Positions 1 through 10,311 of a stretch of 64,000 nt of DNA are shown piece after piece (within the stretch, counting starts at the first letter, position 1; each line of letters begins with the position of its first letter). The stretch spans positions 17,697,924 through 17,761,923 of the forward strand of contig CM067372.1 in the NCBI GenBank assembly GCA_034401795.1, given 5' to 3'. The notes under the pieces were generated by a model. The model saw only the letters and a list, made by a program, of their open reading frames with translations. It ran no database searches and was not told where the DNA came from. Source of the stretch: Chaetoderma sp. LZ-2023a. Taxonomy: Eukaryota > Mollusca > Caudofoveata > Chaetodermatida > Chaetodermatidae. The translations under genes were made by a program, and so were the position numbers.

Positions 1-335
1 AGGTATTGGTGAAGATCAGGGAGGAACCGTGTCTGGTCCTGCTAATAGCGCTGTATTGGCCAAGCAGGGCGTGGTTCACGGATCTGCTAGATCTGCTGGT
101 GGTAAATCCAGTGCAGTTGCCCGAGATTCCGAACATAATCTCCCAGGCCAAGGGACGCTTCCTACACGAGCATCCCGAAATGTTATTGACTGCGTGGTTG
201 TTGTCAAACAACGTTCCACGTCGGGAGGCTTTTCTCGACAGGCTGCTGATTTCATCGCGGCTGCGAGAAGGAGGCCAACCTTCAAGTCATATAACGACAA
301 GGTTAACAGATTTGCAGACTGGTGTGAGGAAAGGG
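1..335 (+). pseudogene. DIRS RT/RNase H ORF, C-terminal remnant
   Basis: This is the last part of the DIRS polymerase ORF, the domain after RNase H whose function is unknown. It includes [15 protein letters not shown] and [13 protein letters not shown], matching [15 protein letters not shown] and [14 protein letters not shown] in the intact ORF at 36930-39119. The same bases in another frame begin the recombinase, so the two coding regions overlap as in the other copies. A frame disruption near 340 joins this frame to the recombinase frame, giving a misleading continuous reading frame. Confidence 0.75.
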
Positions 336-1197
336 GATTGTACCTTTCATTCCACTATTCAGCAAATAGCAGACTTTCTCTGTGAGCTGTTCTTTTCAGG
401 ACTAGCTCCTATCACAATTGCTGGATACAAGTCAGCTTTGGCATCATTTATCCCTTGTCTAGCCAGCAGGGATAGTCCAGAGGTGGCCCAGTTGAGTGTG
501 ATGGTGAAGGGAATGAGCAATCTCCGACCGAGACAACCGGTAGTCATTCCAGCCTGGAGTCTATCTTTAGTGCTTAATGTACTGGCCAAGCACCCTTTCG
601 AACCGTTGCGTTCGGCTAGTCTAAAGCATTTGACTCTAAAGGCGGTCTTTCTATTGGCAGCTTCCTCAGCTAGAAGGCGCAGTGTGATCCATGCACTTTC
701 AGCAGAGAGGGACCGATTATTGTCTCCAGAGAGGGTCTGCGTCTACTGCCAAGAGCAGAGTTTATGTCAAAGATCTCGGTCTTTGAGATATCCCGGCAAA
801 CCGATCGTTATACCGAAACTGAGTAGGTTAGATCGTGATGCCAGTGTCTGGTGCCCAGTCCGTGCTTTGACTAAGTACAAAACGGACAGACTCGTTACGG
901 TCGAATGGTAGACATCTGTGGATCTGCCATATGGCGCCGCATCCATGGATTCTATCTCTCGTTGGGTATTCGAATGCATTCAGATTACCCGTGAGATTAC
1001 GACTGGGCACCAAGTGCAAGGCGCAAGGGCACGTTGTTAGAGGAATAGCCGCCTCTTCCGCCCTTGACAATGGTGTTCCGTTTACGGACAGCAGGGCTGT
1101 CGCACAAGGGCACTGTGAGTCCTCTTTCACGGATTACTATATGAGGGATGTGTCAGACTTCGCCATTCCACTCGCTTTAGCTGTTTTGAGACGATAG
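179..1197 (+). pseudogene. DIRS tyrosine recombinase, disabled
   Basis: This would integrate the circular DNA copy of the element by tyrosine-recombinase chemistry. The core arginine region (SARRRSVIHALSAE), the start of the C-terminal catalytic block (VVRGIAAS) and the tyrosine region ([12 protein letters not shown]) are readable, but in at least three frames. Frame changes occur near 340, 760 and 900. The normally conserved AQWHCESS reads AQGHCESS here, so a catalytic-region Trp is lost. It is homologous to the recombinases at 48871-49879 and 36091-37119. It is non-functional. Confidence 0.85.
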
Positions 1198-1468
1198 CTA
1201 TATGACCGCACTGCCCTTCTTCCTTTTTTGGCATTTGTAAGAGAGAATTTAGAAGCAGGCTTGGTCGAGCGAGAGGATATCAACCAGCTGTGTCACTGAG
1301 GCGAAAAAAGGGGGGGGGGCAGTGATGCGAATGTGATTCGGTTCCGATAACTTGACGGTCCTTTTAGGTCTCCGTTAGTCAAGTTGTTACGTCTAAATCT
1401 TTCTCCAAGGGGCAAAAGTAGCATTTATGGCTTGCCCCTTCCCACCAGGTTACTGAACAAATCTGGTG
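1198..1468. other. DIRS family B 3' untranslated region
   Basis: This is non-coding sequence between the recombinase stop and the internal complementary region. It contains a short G-run (about 1308-1318) and is closely similar to 49880-50380 of the second family B copy, which is longer. I see no gene here. Confidence 0.6.
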
Positions 1469-1570
1469 TATATCAGAAAGTAACAGAATGGTGAGTATTG
1501 ATCGAAGGAGAATGCAGGAAATTTAAATTTCCCTTTCTCCGAGATCTAACAATACTCACCATTCTGTTAC
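1469..1570. repeat. DIRS internal complementary region (family B)
   Basis: This segment is an imperfect palindrome built from two arms. The left arm (GAATGGTGAGTATTGATCG) is the reverse complement of the 5' terminus of family B, as seen at 43751-43797. The right arm (CCGAGATCTAACAATACTCA) is the reverse complement of the element's own 3' terminus at 1770-1820. Such regions are a hallmark of DIRS elements and are thought to bridge the two ends during circularisation. Confidence 0.85.
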
Positions 1571-1623
1571 GGACTCAGCCTCCCAGCCCTACGGAGGCAA
1601 GCCATGGATTTCTCTTGTTTGGT

Positions 1624-1820
1624 GGCTATGCAAACAATATGAGCTCTATGATAGACGGGTACTCGGCAGTTGGGAGCCGAGTACCCGGTTCCAAGGAGTC
1701 GGTAAAGCTTTCTAAGTCTATAGTCCTAGAGCCAGCTGTCAGGGCCAGCTGTGTATCAGAAAGTAACAGAATGGTGAGTATTGTTAGATCTCGGAGAAAG
1801 GGAAATTGAAATTTCCTGCA
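1624..1820. repeat. DIRS 3' inverted terminal repeat (family B)
   Basis: This is the reverse complement of the family B 5' terminus seen at 43751-43925, with a 3'-specific extension after about 1780. Recognisable blocks are GAGTACCCGGTTCC and GTCGGTAAAGCTTTCTAAGTC. The element ends at about 1820, next to the interrupted LINE. Confidence 0.8.
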
Positions 1821-2599
1821 CTGTGGAAGTATGGAGACTGGCCTGTAGTTTGAGAAGTTAGTAAAATCCTTGGCTTTATAAATTGGTGTAACACGTGCTA
1901 TTTTTAGTTTTGATGGGAAAATGCCTTGTGCTAGGGATAAGTTGCAAATGTGACTAAGTGGTGGGATAAGGATATCCATAACACAAGTTTTATAAATGCG
2001 CCACTTAAAACCATCGATTCCGGCACTTTTGGCTGGGTTGAGTTAAAGATCTCTTCAGTGTTAGTAGGGTTGACGAAGAATGATGATTGATAGCTGCCTG
2101 TATGGTAATCAGAAAATTTTTTCTTGGATGTTGATTGGATTTTGTTCGAAAGTTCGGGTCCTATATTTACAAAATAATCATTGAATCCATTGGCAATTTC
2201 AAATTTATCTGTAATGGCATTATTCTTGTGAAGAAATTGTGTCTGTTGTGCTGTGTTGGTCTTATTTAAAAGTGATTTAATGGTTTTCCATGTTTCTTTC
2301 ATGTCATTTTTAGACTGTTCGAATTTCTTGTGATAATATGTTTTCTTAACTGTTTTTATTATTTCGGCTAATTTATTTCTATATTTTTTAAACTGAATTT
2401 CATTGATAAATGTTAAGTAAAGCTGATGTTTTGTGTGACAGGCAGCTATTAATCCATTAGTTGGGTTGTGCTTATATTTTTTACTTTCAGTCATTGGAAA
2501 GCTTTGTTCAAAAATAGTCGTGCAGATGTCATGAAATTTGTTGTAGGCATGCTCACAAGACTGAATGTCTGTTACTATGCTCCAATCGACCTTTGACAT
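1821..2599 (-). pseudogene. LINE reverse transcriptase, N-terminal part
   Basis: This is the region between endonuclease and polymerase plus the polymerase fingers. It includes WKTIKSLLNK and NGFNDYFVNIGPEL, then after a frame change near 2035, SLAQGIFPSKLKIARVTPI and NYRPVSILPQ. These are standard landmarks of CR1/Jockey-like reverse transcriptases. The palm with the YADD motif is absent because the DIRS insertion ends the homology at 1821. Confidence 0.8.
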
Positions 2600-2632
2600 A
2601 GACCTTTTGAATGTTTCAATGTTGACCTGACA

Positions 2633-3337
2633 CTAATCTCTGTATATAAATTTCTCCTGCTCGAATTGTTTCTGGTATGTTTGTTGTTTTTCTAGGAGAA
2701 ATAAAGGTAAATGATCTGAGATATCAGTTACAGAAATTCTGACATGAGTTTTACTGATATTGTGATTAATATTATTGCAGAATATGTTGTCAATGACGGT
2801 CGCCGTAGATTCTGTTATTCTAGTTGGTTTGGTTATTGTCGGATAGTAAAAGTAGGTATTTAATAAGTTAATGAGATCTTTGGTATGACAACATTTCTGT
2901 TGCTGCAGATCAGTATTGAAATCACCCATAAGGTAGGCTGTTTTATTTTCCTTTTGTATTGTATCCAGAGTTCTGCTCAAAGCTTCAATGAATTGTTTGT
3001 TGTCACTGTCAGGAGGCCTGTAGATTGTGCCAACAATTTTATTTCTACCTTTTTGAATCGGAATTTCGATAAATATTGTTTCAATGTATTCTTCCATCAT
3101 GGAAAGGTTTTCACACACAATGAATTTAATATTGTCTTTTATGTACATGCCTACACCACCTCCACCATCCTTGTTAATTTTGTCAGATCTGTGCTTTTCG
3201 ATAAATGTATAGTTATTCTTGTTGACTAGAGTAGTAGGTGAGTTTATTTTTAGCCAAGTCTCCGTAATTCCAATAATCCCAAACTCATGTGCACTCATAT
3301 CTAGGAAATTATTTAGCTTGTCATTAGTATCGATCAA
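2633..3337 (-). pseudogene. LINE endonuclease domain
   Basis: This is an apurinic/apyrimidinic-like endonuclease that would nick target DNA for target-primed reverse transcription. Motifs in order are GITETWL (catalytic Glu), GGGGVGMYIKD, IVGTIYRPP, LMGDFNTDL (catalytic Asp/Asn) and SDHLPL (catalytic Asp-His). The domain is open over about 234 residues but lacks a convincing N-terminal strand, and frame breaks flank it, so it is part of a decayed LINE ORF2. Confidence 0.85.
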
Positions 3338-3559
3338 GTGTTTGCGTGCATGAGGGAGAATGCAATGATTTCTTTACTCTTTATTATAGTCATTAAATTT
3401 TCTTAGAAGCGTATAGTTACACGTTTGTGGAGGTATGGATAAGTCAGTTCTAGCATCTTTTGAGTTGATGTCTCTATATGTGTGGGTGTTAAGTTTGAAG
3501 GGATCTAGAATTAGGTCTTGTATGTGCTCTGTGTAGTTATATTCAACATGTGGATTCAT

Positions 3560-3775
3560 GATTGCAAGTGTGTTGTCATCGTCATAATTAATGTGATTGA
3601 AAGGGAATAGAGATTTGTTGCAGTTTAGACACCACCATGGTTGGTCATCTGACTCAAGATGGAGATAATCAGAAGCAGTGAGTTAAGTGAATCCACTCTG
3701 AGCACAAGTCGTATAATACAGCTTTTTGATTAGTTCTAACAGGTTTCTTACAGGATGAGCAGGGGAATTCGCAAG
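3560..3775 (-). pseudogene. PHD finger of LINE-encoded protein
   Basis: Reading the minus strand I see FPCSSCKKPVRTNQKAVL, then LCSEWIHLTHC, an in-frame stop (TGA), then LHLESDDQPWWCLNCNKSLF. The spacing C-x2-C, C, H-x4-C, C-x2-C is that of a PHD zinc finger, a chromatin- or nucleic-acid-binding fold used in CR1-type LINE proteins. The stop codon and a missing second cysteine in one pair (LC-S where C-x-x-C is usual) show decay. A short open stretch at 3374-3559 continues towards the endonuclease. Confidence 0.6.
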
Positions 3776-3790
3776 CCAAGAATATTAAAC

Positions 3791-4680
3791 TAATATTAAA
3801 TAGGTAAAACCGGGAGTGAGTTGAGGAAGGAAAATGTTCGGCGAACGTTCACCTATTTATGTTCGCTGTTCGTGGCGAACTATATTCGTCTTCCTGAATG
3901 AGTTGTCACGCGTAGCTTCGGCAAGCATTCTTTTACGACGTCACATGATAGTTATGGGGTTAACTTTTTGTCAGATACGATGCATTATGATGTCATATTT
4001 ATTGCATCATAATGAATATCAGGGTCTCGGAAACAATCCACAAGCGTACACATATTGGGGGAGGACTAACATAGTACGTAGATCGCTAAGAATGCATTGG
4101 TATGTATTATTTATGGTTACATTGACAATCAATTTGTCTCATTTCATAGTTTCGCACATCCAGCCATTTGAAATCAGCCGCCATTAAAGTTGGGGCAAAC
4201 TTACTACATGCTAAAGAGGACCGCCAATAGGAATGTATTGTTTACATTTTCCATGAAGCTCAAACCCTAAAATCATGTATCCAAGCGTATGTAATAACTC
4301 CGCCCGGTGTTAGAAAACATCAAATCACGATTGAATTTTGCAAGAGAATAAAGAAAACGCAAGTACGGTTTGATGGCCCATTGCTCGTAATGTTAAATTA
4401 GCCCCTCCAGAAATGGCGTCACTCCCAGGGTATTTTGGGAAATTTGATTGTGATGGCGTCATCGCGATTCTATGAATTAATGATGCTGTATATTTTGCTG
4501 CCATCTTTGTTTTCACGGCAAATCATGGCGAGTCACCTGTAAAGTTGTTCGCCTCGCCACAAAATATTCGTCGCGAACGTTCGCCGAACAGCCCGTTCAG
4601 GAGGCCAAATGTACCACGTGACCTAACAATTGTTCAGCGAATGGAAAATATTCGCTCTCCTGAATGGACCCGGCTATAGC
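3791..4680. other. Possible non-autonomous element with inverted motif
   Basis: No coding sequence is convincing here. GAACGTTCGCCGAACA near 4575-4590 is the inverse of TGTTCGGCGAACGTTC near 3835-3850, and both flanks carry TTCG/CGAA-rich sequence and a short CCGGG near the outer edge. This looks like a decayed element with inverted ends, about 0.9 kb long. I cannot define clean termini or a target duplication. Confidence 0.3.
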
Positions 4681-4783
4681 CTTATTCTTACACCTCACGT
4701 AAAGTGGTAATTGTATCTTTATATTAGTTTGCTAAGCTAATTTTGTGGAATTCCAGCCTCGATGGGCTCACCACTACGCAGTA

Positions 4784-4900
4784 ACAGTAGTAGAAGTACA
4801 GGTGGCAACGTCATAGCTGACGCTTACAGTAGTAGAAGTACAGGTGGCAACGTCATAGCTGACGCTTACAGTAGTAGAAGTACAGGTGGTGTGGTATAGC
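4784..4900. repeat. 42-bp tandem repeat, about 2.7 copies
   Basis: The unit beginning ACAGTAGTAGAAGTACAGG repeats with a 42-bp period at 4784, 4826 and 4868; the third copy is partial. Units are nearly identical. No coding role is visible. Confidence 0.9.
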
Positions 4901-5021
4901 CAGACTTGACGTCACTTGAGGGCATAGCTGGCAGCCTGCTCAAATCACTCCAACATTGGAGGTCAAAGCTCTAGATAAGAATTAGTCTTTTGAGCGTTTT
5001 ACTTACAGGGGATGATTATAA

Positions 5022-5589
5022 TTGAGAATCTATCAAAGTGAAGACCGCACCAAACTGCGCCGGGAGCGCAATATTATTCTGCGCCACATTAGCGAACGCT
5101 TAAAAGATCTTGCTATTCAACAGGCAGACTCCCTAGCAGATGAAATCACTGCCACGGATGACTGTCACAAAATGTTTCTGGCAGCCCGAGCCCTGAGAGT
5201 TACTGACTACACACCATCACTCACAATACACAAATCTGAAGGGCACTTTATCGGGACTGACCAGGGAAAAGCTGAGGCGATCCGAGAATGGTTCAAGGAA
5301 CACTGACAACGATGATGAGCCCCTGCACCTGCTCTCACGAGACCCCAGGCCATTACTAACACCAATTAAAAAAGCAGAAGTTGAGAAGGCACTTAAATCC
5401 CCGAAAAATGGACATGCATCTGGACCTGATGGCATGAGCAATGAACTATTCAAATATGCAAGTAACATTATCTCAAAACCGATCACGCACCTAATCAATT
5501 CAGCTTTTGTGCACCACCTTCCCATCGATGCTGTAGGCCAGGGCACCCTTATCGCACTACTCAAGCCCAAGAAGCCAACTGGGTCCCCA
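5022..5589 (+). pseudogene. RTE-like LINE reverse transcriptase, 5' half
   Basis: This is a fragment of a non-LTR retrotransposon polymerase. The first part (to about 5305) carries IRQLK-type linker sequence such as DDCHKMFLAARALR and IREWFKEH. After a frame shift near 5305 it reads TPIKKAEVEKALKSPKNG and ASGPDGMSNELFKYA, then TLIALLKPKKPTGSP. GPDG and KPKKPTG are landmarks of RTE/Jockey-type polymerase fingers. The homology stops abruptly at 5589 and resumes at 8286 on the other side of a hAT-like insertion. Confidence 0.8.
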
Positions 5590-5883
5590 TAGGGCTGTGC
5601 GGTTATCCAGATTTTTAACCGTCGACAGATTTTTAAGCATGACGGTTCGAAAACCGGTGACATAATTTGGCAACCGTACAACTGTGTATGTTTAAAAAAA
5701 ATGGTTTTATAATTATTTTTTTATGGATATATCATAATATATAACATTGATTGTATTTATCTATTTGCGAGATAAACTCTGAAATAAAACCATACCTACG
5801 CAGTATCGTAACAGGAGAATGTTGCTAGATCATATTGCTACATACGTTCAGAAATTATAATCTGCTAGCATTTTATTAAATTC

Positions 5884-5914
<31 letters not shown>

Positions 5915-7145
5915 GGATATTTATAGTGCGCTATAATTCCACGCAAATATTGCGTGCTCTAAGCGCTTACAATAATAAAATAAAATGATCATACAGTTGG
6001 ATATGCCTGACGGAACAAAAACGTTTTAAGATTTGATTTAAATATAGCTAGAGTGGATGAAGATTTAAGACTAGCTGGAAGATCATTCCATTCTGTAGAA
6101 GCAACAAAAGCAAATGGTCTGTGACCATAGGTTTTTTATTTAACTTTCGGAATTTTAAGCAAGTTTAGATTTGCAGATCTAAGTGGCCTGCTTGGCGTGT
6201 ACGTTTCTAGCAGTTCTGAAAGGTAGGTTGGTGCTGTAGATATGATACATTGATAGGTTAGGCAGAGGACTTTGAAGCGTATTCTCTGTTCTATTGGAAG
6301 CCAGTGAATATCTTGGAGAATGGGACTGATATGATCACTCTTACGCTTTAGGGAAACAACTCTAGCGGCTGCATTCTGAATTGCTTGGAGTTTGCGCATA
6401 GCATCTTTTGAGGCGCCTATAAACAGACTGTTACAATAGTCTAACCTTGAGATAATTAATGTTAGTACCAGCATAATAGCAGCTTCGCGAGTTATGTATT
6501 TTCTGATGTTTGATATATTCCGCAGCTGCATAAAACACACGTTACGCAGATAACGGACATGATGTTCCATACTAAGTTCATTGTCTAACATGACACCCAA
6601 GTCCTTAACAGTGTCTACCAAGGGAATTTGAGCTGAGCCGATGGTAATCGCAGATAACTCTGTTTTGGCACGCCGAATTGCTGGCCCAATCAACATCGCT
6701 TTGGTTTTATCATCATTCAACATCAACATGTTAGAGGTCATCCATAATTTAATATCGGAGCAACAGTTTGTTATTTGATTGGAAGCGATAGTTGCAGTGG
6801 ATGTGGATGGCGTAAAATTGTTGATTAGTTGAGTATCATCTGCGTAAAGGTGTCTTTTGATATTATGTTTTTCGATTACTGAACCTAGTTGTCGAGTGTA
6901 CAGGGTGAATAGAACGGGGCCCAGTATAGACCCTTGTGGTACGCCGCACGTAATCTGGATTGATTCCGAAGGGGTTCCATTTATGTATACTGATTGACAT
7001 CTATCAGTCAAGTATGAATGAAACCAATCTAATGCAGGACCTTTGACACCGAATGCACGACTTAGTTTAGAGAGTAGGTTTTCATTGTCGATGGTATCGA
7101 ATGCAGCGCTGAGGTCAAGTAGAATTAGTATAATACACGCTTGAA
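5884..7145 (-). mobile_element. 5'-truncated LINE (CR1/L2-like)
   Basis: This minus-strand LINE lies inside the hAT-like element. Its coding part runs 7145 to 6136 and is followed by a 3' tail that ends, in element sense, TAAGCGCTTAGAGCACGCAA, then a GCGCACTATAAATA box, then an (ATT)n run at 5884-5915. The sudden start of homology at about 7145 inside the polymerase is the usual 5' truncation of LINEs. The 3' tail is shared with the SINE at 30292-30565. Confidence 0.85.
6136..7145 (-). pseudogene. LINE reverse transcriptase, truncated at the N-terminus
   Basis: The polymerase palm and thumb are open for about 330 residues. Motifs are ILLDLSAAFDTIDN (first catalytic Asp), GVPQGSILGPVLFTLYT, HLYADDTQLI (catalytic Asp pair) and the downstream DLGVMLDNELSMEHHV. 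The C-terminal part ends with TYTPSRPLRSANLN and LLKIPKVK. These motifs indicate a CR1/L2-type LINE. It lacks the fingers and endonuclease, so it cannot be active despite the open frame. Confidence 0.88.
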
Positions 7146-8285
7146 TGCATATCATAAGCATTCTAGTGTTTCTGATATCTATGTCTATTATGAATTCTGA
7201 ACACGCATCCGGGATTCTAAACCCGGGACATGATCTAACCTGCCAAAGTAAGTTGAGATCGAATTTGTCTAATCGCTCGGGCGATCAAGAGTAATTTCTC
7301 ATGAATGTTCAGGAGCTGGCTCGACGTATTTGGACGATATAATTAACACTCGACGCAGGTCGATATACATTATTAACAACTGATACAGTTTTAAACCAAG
7401 TCCTTCCAAATCGCGCTTATGATCTATATTAAAATATGTATGAATTCCTTTTTCACGGAAACTGTATGCTAGTAAATAGTATAATACGGCCGAGTTTGAT
7501 TACACGTATCCGATTAATTAGATCAATAAATTTGATTTACTACGCATGCTCAGGAATATACGATATGCAAATTTGTACCACGGCAGTATTACGACGTCTG
7601 TAACTAAATTCGACATAAGCGTGTGTAAGTGTAGGCTATCGGGAACTAGTTTTTTATATTATTGCATTTGCATAATGCTTCTCATGAATCTCACTGGTCT
7701 CCAAAATGGAGGCTGTGTAACAGTCTAATTATGTCTGCCATCTTTCAGAATTTATCACCGGCTCGGTGTTTCCAAGACCTGAAATGACTAACTATCGAGT
7801 AGAATCTTTAGTGAATGCTCTACACATTTTCTAACTGTAGTTTAGTCATCCAAAAGCATATTTTCTACTCCATGAACCGCTTGAATTGGCCACTAAATGC
7901 CACAGTAAATTTGACAATGTCTCTCTCGACACGTTATCCTAGAGGGGGGTATACGAATTGCTAATTGTCTAGGAATCTAATATATGACATTGTGCAAGAA
8001 CTCGAAATGACATATCGCGATGAATTTAAAAGCACAAAATCTAATGTTTTAAAGCAATTTAAGTAATGATTTCACTATATCCTCTAAAATTGCATCGGAT
8101 ACTATACATGTAGCTACAGATTTAAGTCTACCACTAAAAACGTTCTATTTTCGTGGTATTGCGAATTATTATTTTTTCACGAAAACTGAAAATATTTTCA
8201 GCCAATAAACCGGATATCCGGTTAAAACCGGATTTATGGCCAACACCGTCACCAGTTGTGTTCTTACCAAAACCGCACAGCCCTA
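7146..8285. other. Non-coding right part of the hAT-like element
   Basis: I see no gene. The sequence is AT-rich until the last 150 bases, where CCGGATATCCGG (a 12-bp palindrome) and further CCGGTT motifs precede the terminal repeat. Confidence 0.5.
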
Positions 8286-8600
8286 GGCCCCCCCCCCCAG
8301 CCAATCTGCAGCCCATTGTGCTCCTCAACAGCATACAGAAAATCCTATCCAATGTTACTCTATGCCGCATCTGAGACAAGATCGATTACTTCGCCGGATC
8401 ATGTCAAAGTGGCTTCAAACGTCGACGCAGCTGCACAGACATTGTATGGGCTCAATGCCTGCTTGTGTCGGTAGTCATGTCCAAACACTGGGACTTCAAC
8501 AAAATGGGCATTGACATGTCACGAGCCTTCGACACAATTAAACATTCAAAGATCTCAGATGTACTACGCCAGGCATCCGAGACAAGAACGATATGGGCTG
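8286..8600 (+). pseudogene. RTE-like LINE reverse transcriptase, continuation
   Basis: The polymerase homology interrupted at 5589 resumes here. It reads NLQPIVLLNSIQKILSN, then, after a small frame change, DIVWAQCLL and MGIDMSRAFDTIKHSK, which is the first catalytic Asp motif. Frame shifts are frequent. A poly-C tract (about 8290-8299) marks the junction with the hAT-like element. The remainder of the polymerase is missing because another LINE in opposite orientation begins at about 8610. Confidence 0.75.
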
Positions 8601-8609
8601 AACGCATGC

Positions 8610-10311
8610 TTTCATCGGGTGGTTGTTGAAGGATTTGAACTTTGCAGCTTGGATCAGTGCTTTGCATTCCCTTCCTTTACTAAATGGGGGGATGCCTGCT
8701 GTCTGCTCCATTTTTTCTATTGGTGTTGATCTCATTCCACCAGTGATGATGCGCAGTGCCTGGTTTTGTACTCTGTCAAGGTTCTGTTGATGAGATTTAG
8801 CTGCTGTCATCCATGAGCTGGATCCATACTCAAGGTGTGGTCGTACGGCACCTAGGTAGATGGTCTTGAGGATCCTTTCATTGGCACCCCACTTTGTTCC
8901 TGCCAGCTTCCTCATGATGTTTAGCTTTCTTCTGGCCTTTGCCTCTGCGTTCTGGATGTGCTCCTTCCATGTTAATCTTCTGTCATAGGTGACTCCCAGG
9001 TATCTCTGCTGGTCCTCGTACTCGAGTGGAGTACTGCCCAGTGTCAGATTGCCAACCTTGGTTTTGGTGGACAGTGAGAATAACATGGCTGATGATTTTT
9101 CTTTGTGGGGGGGTAATACACCAGCGATTGGCCCAAGCTGTAATTCTGTCCAAGGCGAGCTGCATTCTGTACGTGGCAGTCGTTGTGTACTCCTCGGTGC
9201 ACCAGAGTACGAGGTCATCTGCATAGAGGGCTGTTTGGATCCCATTGGGCAGCTCTGCTACAATGTCATTAATGAAGAGTATGAACAGAGTTGGTGATAA
9301 TACTCCGCCTTGTGGTACCCCTTGTCTCAGCAATACATTCTGTCCAGATTGTCCATCCACCAGCACCCTGGCTGTGCGATTGTGTAGGTATGACTTGGTC
9401 CATCGGAACATGTTGCCACCGATGCCTGTGCGCCGGAGCTTCACGAGGAGGCCATCCTTCGACACCTTGTCAAATGCCTTCTGCAGATCGATAAAGGCAG
9501 CTAGCATCATCTTGGCTTGAAAAGTGTCCTCTATGACCTGTGCAAGATGTGTTGTTTGATCTTCTGTGCTCCTGTATCTTCTGAAGCCAGCCTGCTATGA
9601 AACTATAATGTTCTCCGACTCCAGGTACCACTGCAACCGCTGGTTGACGATGCGCTCCATGGTCTTGCATATGCAGCTTGTAAGACTGATAGGACGGTAG
9701 CTCTGCACTTTCGTCTTGTTCTTCCCTTTTTTCAGAATAGGAGTCATTCTGGCTTCCTTCCAGCACTGAGGAACCTCTCCATTGGTCCAACTGAGATTAA
9801 AGATGTCTAGCAACTTGCGGAGAGATGCATTACCAAGGTGTTGGATCATTTCATTCGTAATGCCATCTGGCCCGGGAGATTTCTTCTTCTTCAATTGGCG
9901 GATAGACTTCTTCAGTTCTGCTAAACTAATGTCAACTTTCATTGCATCGTGAGTGTTGGTGTCTGTTCTTTCCTTTTGCTCTTTTCTAACCTCTTTTTGA
10001 CGCATTCGTGGTATAGAAATGTTGCTTTCTTTTGCATATGCCTTCGCAAAGGCATCTTTCCTGACAGTGTTTGTCCATCTTCTTCAAGAGTAATCTTCTC
10101 TCCCCCGACACCCTCATCATTCAGTGCTTTAGTCAGTCTCCATAGCTTTGTGGTGTCTCTCTCTAAATTAAACCTTGCCGTCTTTTCCCTCCAGCTTCTT
10201 CTTTTGGCCTCCAGCTTGGTCTTTAGATACCTGGCTTTAGTTTGTTGTAGTGTGAAGTGGTTTTCATGACGGGGATTACCCTCTGCATCTTCTCTGGCCT
10301 TGTCTAGTTTA
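8610..10311 (-). pseudogene. LINE reverse transcriptase (I-like)
   Basis: Reading leftwards: linker (DTTKLWRLTKALNDEG), fingers with SPGPDGITNEMI and SYRPISLTSCICKTMER, palm with FIDLQKAFDKVSKDGL, QGVPQGGVLSPTLFILFIN and ALYADDLVLW, then thumb with YLGVTYDRRLTWKEH and RPHLEYGSSSW. All polymerase landmarks are present but in at least three frames (breaks near 10005, 9595 and 9100). Confidence 0.85.

Larger units (their letters stand above)
1..1820 (+). mobile_element. DIRS-type retrotransposon, family B, 3' part
   Basis: This is the 3' end of a tyrosine-recombinase retrotransposon cut by the left edge of the window. It starts inside the reverse transcriptase/RNase H C-terminal region, continues through the recombinase, and ends with an internal complementary region and a terminal repeat. 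Base 1 corresponds to about 48690 of the full-length relative at 43751-50728, and the two match closely from there to their 3' ends. The right border is placed at 1820 because the following bases belong to a LINE reverse transcriptase interrupted exactly there. All frames are broken, so this copy is dead. Confidence 0.9.
1821..3790 (-). mobile_element. CR1-like LINE fragment with PHD finger and endonuclease
   Basis: This is a non-LTR retrotransposon on the minus strand. Reading from 3790 leftwards there is a PHD-type zinc finger, an apurinic-type endonuclease, a linker and the N-terminal fingers of a reverse transcriptase. It stops at NYRPVSILPQ at base 1821, where the DIRS element begins; the rest of the polymerase would lie left of the DIRS copy, outside the window. 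PHD plus endonuclease is an arrangement known for CR1-like LINEs. Several frame breaks make it a pseudoelement. Confidence 0.85.
5590..8285. mobile_element. hAT-like non-autonomous DNA transposon
   Basis: A 2.7-kb insertion splits one LINE gene. It starts TAGGGCTGTGCGGTT and ends AACCGCACAGCCCTA, a 15-bp perfect inverted terminal repeat. Subterminal ACCGG/CCGGT motifs recur near both ends, typical of hAT elements. Flanking 8-mers (GGTCCCCA left, GGCCCCCC right) could be a mutated 8-bp target duplication. No transposase is recognisable inside. It contains a LINE insertion (about 5884-7145). The superfamily call rests on repeat style and probable 8-bp duplication only. Confidence 0.7.
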
